DNA of 64,000 nt from Pedobacter aquatilis (GTDB lineage: Bacteria; Bacteroidota; Bacteroidia; Sphingobacteriales; Sphingobacteriaceae): contig NZ_JAUFPW010000034.1 of assembly GCF_030409415.1 (NCBI RefSeq), forward strand, positions 62,001 through 126,000, given 5' to 3'. The translations under genes were made by a program, and so were the position numbers. Under the pieces are notes generated by a model. It had not been told where the DNA came from. It saw only the letters and a program-made list of their open reading frames with translations, and did no database searches. Positions 1-8,100 of this stretch are shown piece by piece. Within the stretch, counting starts at the first letter, position 1. The number at the start of each line of letters is the position of its first letter.

Positions 1-1
1 A

Positions 2-751
2 TTCAACACACTTTATCAATTCTGGATTCATACCCGAGCCGTCAAATCGATGGGTTTTTTAGAATATATTTTAAACACACCATCGCATCATCGGGTACAT
101 CATGGCTCTAACCCAAAATATATTGATAAAAACCATGCAGGTACATTAATTATTTGGGATAGAATGTTTGGTACCTTTCAAAAGGAAGAGGAAGAAGTCT
201 ATTACGGGATTACAAAACCCTTAGCCAGTTGGAATCCAGTTTGGGCAAACCTCCATTATTGGGATGATTTAATAAAAACTGCGAGTAAATCACCTAAAAT
301 GAGTGATAAAATAAAGGTATTTTTAAAACCGCCTGGCTGGTTTCCTGCACATCTAGGCGGCTTTCAACAAGCACCAGAAATTAATGTTGCAAACTATCGA
401 AAATTTAATCCCGAATATCAATCGAAGCTAACAGGATATGTTTTAGTGCAATTCATAATTGCGTTGGCAGCAGGTTCGGCAATATTATTTTCATACACCA
501 AGATGGATTATATATCCTTAATTTTGGGTGTAGTATTTACACTTTTAACGTTGATTGCTTGTGGTGCTTTATTAGAGCAAAAACAATGGCTAATCAAATT
601 CGAGTATGTTAGATTAGCACTCGGATTGTTATTGGTTTTACTGCTTAAATTTCCAATCGGATATCAGGTGATATTTGCAGGCGTAGAGTTAATATCCGTA
701 ATTTGGTTTTTCAATTTACAAAAAGCGAATCCCAATGCTAATGAAAACTAA
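2..751 (+). CDS. Sterol desaturase / fatty acid hydroxylase family protein (5' truncated by window edge)
   Basis: The reading frame is open from base 2, so the gene begins before the window and the ATG at 50 is probably internal. The visible 249 residues hold a histidine box of HxxHH type (HHRVHH) followed by a conserved segment with HAGTLIIWDRMFGTF, both typical of the di-iron membrane fatty acid hydroxylase superfamily. Two or three hydrophobic spans lie at the C-terminus, after residue 130. Members hydroxylate or desaturate lipids or sterol-like compounds in the inner membrane; the substrate here cannot be told. The 3' end overlaps the next gene by 17 bases, which suggests translational coupling. 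Family is confident, substrate unknown. Confidence 0.85.
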   Translation, partial: FNTLYQFWIHTRAVKSMGFLEYILNTPSHHRVHHGSNPKYIDKNHAGTLIIWDRMFGTFQKEEEEVYYGITKPLASWNPVWANLHYWDDLIKTASKSPKMSDKIKVFLKPPGWFPAHLGGFQQAPEINVANYRKFNPEYQSKLTGYVLVQFIIALAAGSAILFSYTKMDYISLILGVVFTLLTLIACGALLEQKQWLIKFEYVRLALGLLLVLLLKFPIGYQVIFAGVELISVIWFFNLQKANPNANEN

Positions 752-1433
752 AATATTCTCTTTTATTTTTGTAGTAATTTACGTTATTCAGCTTTATGCA
801 GAAACATCAGGCAATATTCAAATCCGCAATTTTTCAAAACCATTAATCGTAATAACACTTTTGTTTTGGCTTTATAGTGCTACAAACCTTAAAGGAAAAT
901 TTCATAAACGTATATTTACAGGCTTGGTTTTTGCACTTGCAGGAGATGTTTTTTTGATGCTTCAGTCTGGTAAACCAAGCTATTTTATTTATGGCTTAGT
1001 CGCATTTTTACTTTGCCATATTTTCTACATCCGAGCATTTACCCTCGACCATAAATCAAATCCAAATTATAAATCCCCATTCTTTTTATGGGCTGTTGGT
1101 GCATTAATTATTTTTTGCGTTGGCTTGTTTTTTTATCTGCAGCCATTTCTTGGCGCCATGCAATTTGCAGTTTTGTTTTATGCGATCATCATCACTTTTA
1201 TGGCTATAATGGCAGTAAATCGTTATGGGAAAGTCAATTTCTTTAGCTACAAATTAATTCTTTATGGCGCCTTGTTTTTCCTTTTATCTGATAGTGCATT
1301 GGCCGTAAATAAATTTGCATTCCCAATTCCGCAAGCTGGTGTTTTAATTATGGCAACTTACATGATTGCTCAGTATTTAATCGTTTATGGTACAATTGAA
1401 AGAAAGTTAGTGGTTACTAAAACAGAGATTTAG
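735..1433 (+). CDS. YhhN/TMEM86 family lysoplasmalogenase-like membrane protein
   Basis: A 232-residue protein made almost entirely of hydrophobic segments, about seven or eight predicted spans. The conserved pattern with KPL in the second span and GDVFLML near residue 75 fits the YhhN family. Characterised members hydrolyse the vinyl-ether bond of lysoplasmalogens; whether this bacterium makes such lipids cannot be seen. It starts inside the 3' end of the upstream desaturase-family gene. ATG at 735 and ATG at 741 are both possible starts. The pairing with a membrane lipid hydroxylase gene suggests a shared role in lipid modification or turnover, which is inference. Confidence 0.8.
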   Translation: MLMKTKIFSFIFVVIYVIQLYAETSGNIQIRNFSKPLIVITLLFWLYSATNLKGKFHKRIFTGLVFALAGDVFLMLQSGKPSYFIYGLVAFLLCHIFYIRAFTLDHKSNPNYKSPFFLWAVGALIIFCVGLFFYLQPFLGAMQFAVLFYAIIITFMAIMAVNRYGKVNFFSYKLILYGALFFLLSDSALAVNKFAFPIPQAGVLIMATYMIAQYLIVYGTIERKLVVTKTEI

Positions 1434-1650
1434 TTTTTTTGAAAAGCAATTTTCTATGCTTATCGGTTAGCGCAGTCCTGCTAACGTTGCAATCTTTTAA
1501 AAACTTCTGTCATGCAAAGGCACGAAGCAATTGGTTTAAATCTAGCAGGCTGCAGAATATTAAAGTTGCTGCAATTTTAAAAGTATTTCCACTTATATCA
1601 GGTTTATTTAACTTAGGAAATTGCAAGGAATAAAGTTGCAGCATAGCAAA

Positions 1651-1832
1651 CCGTTGACTGAAGTCAACGGCAATGAAATGGATGGTTTGTTCTGCATTTT
1701 GCAATTTGCGTCTGCTCTAATTAGACGCGGTCGTCATTCTCGCGTATGCGGGAATCTTGAAGCTCAGCTACAATGAATAAAAAGTTTGCTATGCATTTTG
1801 TCGATTCATTGCCGTCAGTTTCAACTGACGAA
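1651..1832. repeat. Intergenic region with paired 20-bp palindromes (REP-like family A)
   Basis: The 403-bp gap from 1434 to 1836 holds no convincing gene. It contains a perfect 20-bp palindrome at 1651-1670 (CCGTTGACTGAAGTCAACGG, followed by CAATGAA) and a diverged partner in opposite orientation at 1805-1832 with the hairpin CGTCAGTT-TC-AACTGACG. The identical 20-mer recurs at 25529-25548, also with an inverted partner about 65 bp away, and a third relative lies at 35043-35062. Dispersed palindromes of this type are common between genes in Sphingobacteriaceae. A degenerate trace of the GCACGAAGCAAT repeat lies near 1520. Confidence 0.8.
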
Positions 1833-1836
1833 GGAT

Positions 1837-4221
1837 TTAATCTTTTGGTTTGCTTTTCTCCTTATCCAAAACCGTAAATACCTGCACCAACCTTTCCCCT
1901 TGCTCATCAACAAGTGTTAAAGTATGTTTTCCTGGATACGGACTAACCGCCAATTGATGGTAGTTTGTTGTGGTCGCAACAAATTCATTATCAATGTGCC
2001 AGTAAATTTTCGAACCTTGATTTCTGTGTGCGGCATTTAAAACAATTTTCCCTCGTGTTCCATCAATCTCCAACGGAATGTAAACCGTTGCTCCATTTTT
2101 TGGGTAAATCAATTCCATTACACTATTACCACCAGAAACATCACAGCCAGCCATGAACGGTGGTAAAGTCTTATAATCGCTGTTTTTAATTTTATAATAA
2201 TATTCCATCGCTGGTGGCAAAATGAACCAACTTTTATGTTGCATGTTAGTCACGCTTTCACATTGGTCAGTAACGCGATAAGTACCTGTTCTATCTAAAT
2301 GGACTAATTTATGAAAAGGACAAACTACCGTTTTTTCGCTAGCAGTTGGTACTAATTCCTCCACAATATCTACACAGTATTCGCCTGCCTTGTAACCGCT
2401 TTGTTTACAAACTTTAATCTTTTTGAGTTTTGTTAACGGCGTCTCAAACCATTTTCCGTTAGGTAATAACTTAAAAATATCAAATAAAACAGGCGCTGCA
2501 GCTTCAATTCCTACCAAGCCAGGTCGGCCCTCACCATCGGCATTGCCAACCCAAACACAAACTACATAATTTGGCGTTAATCCAACCGCCCAGGCATCGC
2601 GAAAGCCAAAACTTGTTCCCGTTTTCCAGGCCACTCTTTGTGAAGATGAAAATTGTTCCCACAAACCCTCATCACCTGGTCGCATCACTTCTTCCATCGC
2701 ATTAAAAGTTGCCCAAATCGAGCCGTGGTCTAAGAAGGAATTACGCTCAAAACCCTTACTTTCTTTTTTATTAACATCAAAATAACTTGCTTGTCTATAA
2801 TCATCGGGATTGTATAAACCTTTGTAAGTATTGAAATGATTTAATGTTCTCACCATACTCATGTAGGTATTTGCTAAATCCCACATGGTTACTTCACTTC
2901 CGCCCAAAATTAGCGACAAGCCATAATGGTCGGCTGGCTGATTTAAAGTTCCAATACCCAATTTTTTAAGCTTATCGTAAAAACGCTCGTACTTGTATTG
3001 CTGCAACATTTTAACTGCCGGAATATTCAGCGAACGACTTAAAGCTTTATCAGCTGCAATGGCTCCATCGTAACCTAAATCGTAATTCTGAGGTGAATAA
3101 CCAGCAATTTGAGTGGGTACATCTGGTATTAAAGTATGTGGTAAAATAAAGCCCTCGTTCAACATACTGGCATATAGCAAAGGTTTTAATGTGCTTCCAG
3201 GACTTCGAGGCGCCTTAATCATATCCACATGGCTTTGTAAATCAGCATTTTCTGGTTGATAAATATTCCCGACATAACTCACCACATTTCCAGTTTTGGC
3301 ATCCAAAACCAAGGCAGAAATATTATTGATGTCATTTGCTCTGTAACGGTTATTATATCTTTTAAGAATTGAATTTACTTTTATTTGAATATCCTCGTTT
3401 ACAGTAGATTTGATTCTGGTCGAATTAATTTCCAAGGCTTTTCTTTCAACCTTGAAGCGATTTAATAAATGGGGCGCATTTTGAGGCAAGGGCAGTGGTT
3501 TACCTGGAACAGGTTCTAGCTTAGAAAGATTTGCGGTACTTTGGTCGATGTATTGAAGCTTCGCCAACTTATCCAGTAAATCATTTCTTTTTTTTACCAG
3601 ACGTGCTGAATTTTTGCCCGGATGCACCAACGAAGGACTGTTTGGTAAAACTGCTAGAGTTGCCATCTCTCCCCAGGAAAGTGTCTTGGCATCGCGACCA
3701 TAATAACGCCAGCTTGCAGCTTCTAAACCTACAACATTGCTTCCGAATGGTGCGTTTGCTGCATAAAGTCCAATAATTTCTTCTTTTGAATATTTAAGTT
3801 CTAATCTAAAAGCGAGAATAATTTCATAAATTTTTTGCCAGATGGTTCGGTCTTGTTTTCTCAATAAGCGTATAACTTGCATCGTTAAAGTACTGCCACC
3901 ACTCACTACACTTTTGGCTTTAAAGTTTTGCCTCATGGCTCTGCTCATCGCCAGAAAATCAACACCGAAGTGTTTATAAAAGCGCTTATCTTCAAAAGCG
4001 ATAATGCAATCCTTAAATTTTACAGGAACAGAATCGGCTACGGGAAAACGCCACTGTCCGTCGCTTGCGATAGCGGCACTAAGCAAATTTCCATTACTGG
4101 CCTCTACTACAAATGAAGTTGGCGATTTAAAAAGCTTTGCTGGCAGCAGTAACAAAAACACCAAAAGCGTTGCGACACAAATAATATCGGCAATTAGAAA
4201 TGCTTTTGGTGTTGTGTTCAT
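1837..4221 (-). CDS. pbpC: Penicillin-binding protein 1C (bifunctional glycosyltransferase/transpeptidase)
   Basis: A class A PBP of 794 residues with one N-terminal membrane anchor (about residues 7-28), a GT51 glycosyltransferase domain (GGSTLTMQ and downstream motifs), then a transpeptidase with SxxK at S343-T-L-K346, an SLN triad and K533-T-G. A C-terminal beta domain of BiPBP_C type follows, as in PBP1C. It polymerises and cross-links peptidoglycan in the periplasm. A longer frame starts at 4299, but its first 26 residues translate repeat DNA, so the ATG at 4221 is chosen. It lies downstream of the macroglobulin gene, a pairing known from many bacteria (E. coli PbpC and YfhM). A RAYT repeat unit now separates the two. 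Confidence 0.93.
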   Translation of the reverse strand: MNTTPKAFLIADIICVATLLVFLLLLPAKLFKSPTSFVVEASNGNLLSAAIASDGQWRFPVADSVPVKFKDCIIAFEDKRFYKHFGVDFLAMSRAMRQNFKAKSVVSGGSTLTMQVIRLLRKQDRTIWQKIYEIILAFRLELKYSKEEIIGLYAANAPFGSNVVGLEAASWRYYGRDAKTLSWGEMATLAVLPNSPSLVHPGKNSARLVKKRNDLLDKLAKLQYIDQSTANLSKLEPVPGKPLPLPQNAPHLLNRFKVERKALEINSTRIKSTVNEDIQIKVNSILKRYNNRYRANDINNISALVLDAKTGNVVSYVGNIYQPENADLQSHVDMIKAPRSPGSTLKPLLYASMLNEGFILPHTLIPDVPTQIAGYSPQNYDLGYDGAIAADKALSRSLNIPAVKMLQQYKYERFYDKLKKLGIGTLNQPADHYGLSLILGGSEVTMWDLANTYMSMVRTLNHFNTYKGLYNPDDYRQASYFDVNKKESKGFERNSFLDHGSIWATFNAMEEVMRPGDEGLWEQFSSSQRVAWKTGTSFGFRDAWAVGLTPNYVVCVWVGNADGEGRPGLVGIEAAAPVLFDIFKLLPNGKWFETPLTKLKKIKVCKQSGYKAGEYCVDIVEELVPTASEKTVVCPFHKLVHLDRTGTYRVTDQCESVTNMQHKSWFILPPAMEYYYKIKNSDYKTLPPFMAGCDVSGGNSVMELIYPKNGATVYIPLEIDGTRGKIVLNAAHRNQGSKIYWHIDNEFVATTTNYHQLAVSPYPGKHTLTLVDEQGERLVQVFTVLDKEKSKPKD

Positions 4222-4260
4222 TAGGTTATTAATTGAGAGATTGCTTCCCCGATGTCGGGA

Positions 4261-4374
4261 CAAGCTTTGCCTCGCAATGACGACCGCCATAAACGTCATT
4301 GCGAGGTACGAAGCAATCTCTATTTTACATATTGTATTATTTCTTGCCGTGGTTCATATCTCCACGAACCATTA
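4261..4374. repeat. Left 114-bp direct repeat of the RAYT unit
   Basis: This block matches 5056-5167 over about 112 aligned bases with four substitutions and a two-base gap. It contains the family C unit (CATTGCGAGGTACGAAGCAATCTC at about 4298-4320, with an inverted partial copy at 4266-4283) and the family B hairpin at 4351-4370 (GGTTC...GAACC). It starts 40 bp upstream of the pbpC start codon. The stop codon of the transposase gene lies in its last bases. Confidence 0.88.
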
Positions 4375-4920
4375 TAGTTCCAACCTCAAATCTTTTAAAA
4401 ATAAGAAGTTGGTTTGATTATTTTCGTAAAAACTTGCAGATGAGTATTTATAGTTTTTTGGTTCATCTGCCAATTGCCAATACGCTGTATTTGGGTTGTT
4501 ATGTATGTAATCAAGTTTTTGATAAATTACTTCTGGCGAATATATTACTATAGCCATCGGGTCTCTCTGCCAAAATTCATAAGATTTGTTTACCGCATTT
4601 GTTTGATATTTATTTAACTCATCAGCATTTAACAATTTTTTAAACTCGTGAGCTGTATATTTTAAGAATGAACCTTGTGGTGTTTCTTTGCCATTTAATG
4701 CGTTAATTCGCCAGATAATATGAACATGATTTGGCATAATTACGAATGCAAAAACATCGATTTTGTTTTTGCTGCTTAAGTAGGTTAAAGAGGTTATGAT
4801 GATGTTTTTAAATTTATCTTCCAATAATAGTTCTTGCCATTTATTAATTGTTGCTGTCCAAAAATATATTTGTCCTATTTCTATGTAGTTATGACGCTTT
4901 TGTTCAAATAGCTTATCCAT
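4372..4920 (-). CDS. REP-associated tyrosine transposase-like protein (RAYT, Y1/HUH family)
   Basis: A single-domain protein of 182 residues. The HUH metal-binding motif is in VIMPNHVHIIW (about residues 61-71), and a likely catalytic tyrosine sits in the YIHNNP segment near residue 137. The C-terminal stretch with NYKYSSASFY is typical of Bacteroidota members of the IS200-like TnpA_REP group. Such proteins nick single-stranded DNA at palindromic repeats and are thought to move REP elements. The gene lies between two near-identical repeats that carry hairpins, with another inverted hairpin at 4947-4964 just upstream of its start. Catalytic residues look intact. It is probably a domesticated or semi-mobile unit rather than a full insertion sequence. 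Confidence 0.88.
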   Translation of the reverse strand: MDKLFEQKRHNYIEIGQIYFWTATINKWQELLLEDKFKNIIITSLTYLSSKNKIDVFAFVIMPNHVHIIWRINALNGKETPQGSFLKYTAHEFKKLLNADELNKYQTNAVNKSYEFWQRDPMAIVIYSPEVIYQKLDYIHNNPNTAYWQLADEPKNYKYSSASFYENNQTNFLFLKDLRLEL

Positions 4921-4946
4921 AAACTATCAATTTAAGTTTCAATTTT

Positions 4947-4964
4947 GTTCGTGGAGACACGAAC
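4947..4964. repeat. Family B palindrome, inverted copy
   Basis: GTTCGTG-GAGA-CACGAAC forms a 7-bp stem with a 4-base loop just upstream of the transposase start. It is the reverse complement of the core in the flanking repeats (5144-5163) and matches the copy at 24953-24972. Confidence 0.8.
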
Positions 4965-5055
4965 CAAGGCGGCAATGGATTAACAGCTAAATTATGCTAT
5001 GTTTCGTGTCTCTTAAGCCAAGGCATGGTTTGTGACTCCACAATCAATTATTAAC

Positions 5056-5167
5056 CAAGCTTTGCCTCGCAATGACGACCGCCATAAATCATTGCGAGGT
5101 ACGAAGCAATCTCTATTTTACACATTGTATTATTTCTTGCCATGGTTCGTGTCTCCACGAACCATTA
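5056..5167. repeat. Right 112-bp direct repeat of the RAYT unit
   Basis: Same orientation as 4261-4374, with only four substitutions and a two-base gap. It holds the perfect family B hairpin GGTTCGTG-TCTC-CACGAACC at 5144-5163. It begins upstream of the transposase gene and ends ten bases before the stop codon of the macroglobulin gene. Confidence 0.88.
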
Positions 5168-5177
5168 ACCAATATCC

Positions 5178-8100
5178 TTACTTCACCACCTGAACCCATT
5201 TTCCATCCTGCGTAGCAGAAATATCATTATTGTACATGGCTTCGCATTGAACTGCTGATAAATAATATCTACCTGTATACGATGCATTCAACAACACCTT
5301 ATACACTAAACTTTCATTTTCCCGAATATTGAAATAGGTAAAAACCCTATCGTCACGGATATCCTGATAAGTAAATGGAGAAGAAGCCAACATACTTTGA
5401 TTCTCATTAACCCTGGTATTAATAATTTCCCAACCTGACGGGAAAATTTGAGTTAAAGCCATTTGCTCGTAGTAACCCATTCTACCAGGATTTTTAACCG
5501 TAACTTCTGCATAGAAATCCGTTCCTTGTTTCAAAGTCGTTGGGTCTAAAGCTGTACCGTTTAAGCGTTTGTAAGCCACATTCATATCTAAAACATCAGG
5601 TCGGTTTGGTAAGAAATTATTCTGACCAGCAACAGGTTGTCCCTCTAAAACCAAACGAACAAACAAAACATTATTACCTTTATTTGTAATGGAAGCGATA
5701 TTTCCTTTAAAATTAACAGCAGTACTGTTGATATACTGCCCAGAATTTACAGGAGCCGATTTTCCATCCAAAACATATTGGTATTGTAGTTTATTTGAAG
5801 ATTGATTGGTGCCGCAGAATTTCGCGATGGCCAATAAACTATAAGCCGTAGTTTGGGTGCTATACCAGGTGTTTTCACCAAGTTTAGCCGCCAATGGCTG
5901 TAATAAACTTGCCGCCTTAGCTTTCTGACCAAGCAATGTTAAGGTTTCTAAAATCATGGCTTCATCCCGAACGTCAGAGCCATAAGTTCCGCCCAATTGT
6001 TTGTAGGGTTGAATAGTGGTATTTAAACCACTAATCAGATTTTGTGCAACGCTACTTTGTCCGGCTAATTTATAAGCAGCAGCCAAGCGCCATTTTGCAG
6101 CAACTGATAGATATTCAAAAGCTTTCAATCTGTTCATGGCTGCCATTTCTGGTTTTTTAGCTAAGGCCAGCACATACAATCTATAAGCTTGAGATAAATC
6201 TCCACCGTAGAAATTATTGCTGTTTGGTGCCCAGTTTGCAGCTTTTGTTTTTTGGTAACGGAGTAATTCTTCCAATAATCCGACAGGTAAAGTATAGCCA
6301 GCATTTTGCGCCTCTACTAAAAAGTGTCCAGCGTAATTGCTTCCCCATTCGTCAGCATTGCCTTCTCCTGGCCAGTAAGATAAGCCACCATCTGTTGTTT
6401 GGAAGCCTTTTAATCGGGTTATTCCAGCTTTTATATTCTTTTCGGTTTGAGCTTTTTGCTGCTCATTTAACGGACTTAATCTATCTAAAAACAACTGAGG
6501 GAAAATACCCGAAGTGGTTTGTTCAATACATCCGTGCGGATATTGAATTAAATAACTCAAACGCTTTTTCAAATTAATTGCCGGAATAGATGATACTTCT
6601 AAAGTACCAGAATTCGTACCGCTCATTCCGATAGGTAAATAACTTACCGACCATTTTTGACCAGGTTGAACCGTTGCCGAAACTACATTAGTAACATAAG
6701 GATTTGGATTTCTAATATCCATTTCAACATCGTATTCGGTTTTTTCAGCTCCGCTTTGCGCTTTAACTTTTACTTTTGCGATGCCAACTTTATCTGGTGC
6801 CTTCACCTCGAAATAAGCCATCTGCTCGCCAGTTTGCTTATAGTAAAGTTGCTGCTTATTTGTGCCTTGAACAATTAAATTATTAGCCTGAAGTTGAACA
6901 GATACATTTTTTAGATTATTTTCTGTCGCAAAAACGGTAACGGGTAAAGTAAAGGTTTCGCCTGGACCAATTACACGTGGCAGCGTTGCCAAAACCATTA
7001 GAGGCTTTTTAACTTGTACTGATTTTTCAGCCATTCCATAAGCCGCATCCTGACCAGCAACCACCATTGCCCTAACCGCACCAATATATTGTGGTAATTT
7101 GAATTTATGCGTTTTGCTTTCGCCTTTTCCAACAGTAAATGGTCCCATAAATTTTACTACTGCTTTAAAGCGATTAGCCTTTGCAGGATTTAGATTTTTA
7201 TTGATGCTACCATCACCACCGATGCTTAATATGCGTTCTAAATTTCCACCCCAAGCACCTAAAACATAATCGAATAAATCCCAGGTTTTAACTCCTAAAC
7301 CTTCACGGGCATAAAATGCGCCATGTGGGTCTGGCGTTTTGAAGCGTGTTAAATCTAACAAACCCTCATCAACCAAGGCGATGGTGTAAGTCATGGCTTT
7401 ACCGTTTTGCTCGCCAACCGTAATGGTATTTTCAGTTTCTGGCTTAATTTTATCCAACATTTTGATGGTTGGTTTTAGAATGGTTTGTGGGTCTTCAACC
7501 GAAAGCGGAATTGCACCATACATTCTAATTGGTAAATCGTTAACTGTTTGTGCATGAGGCTGTAATAACGTAATATTTGCAAAAACATTTGGTGCCATTT
7601 CTTTCTCTGCCTTAAACGAATACTGTGTTTGCCCAGCTTTGGTATCAATCCAAAAAGTTTTTAAAACCCGACTTCCATTCTCGATTGAAATTAAAGCTCT
7701 GCCATTTTTTGCCGACGGAATCGTTAGCATAATGTCTTCACCAACCGTAAATTTCTCTTTGTTTGCTGTGAAAGATAACATGGATGCTTCGGTTGGATTT
7801 GCACCTTGCTCTCGCTGTGCCCAACCTGGCCAATCTACATAAACGGATTTTCCAGTTACATGGCCACCTTTCAAATCGCGAACCAGGATTAAGTAACGAC
7901 CCCATTCTGGTTCATCAATGCGCAAATTCCAACTGCCTTTTCCGTTTGTTAAGTTTATCTGATGCGTTTCTACCAACTTATTATACTGGTTTTGGGTGAA
8001 ATTTGCATAAGTATATTGATTATCCTGTTCCCACCACCAACGCCATTGCGTTTTATACAATTCTACCTGAACGGTTTTACTGCCCGAAAGTAATTTACCA

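Noticed and set aside
1510..1704. 64-residue minus-strand frame in the first intergenic region
   Set aside because: It translates repeat DNA, including the family A palindrome, and has no domain, signal peptide or operon context.
4222..4299. Longer N-terminus for PBP1C starting at 4299
   Set aside because: The added 26 residues come from the RAYT repeat; the ATG at 4221 puts the membrane anchor at the usual place.
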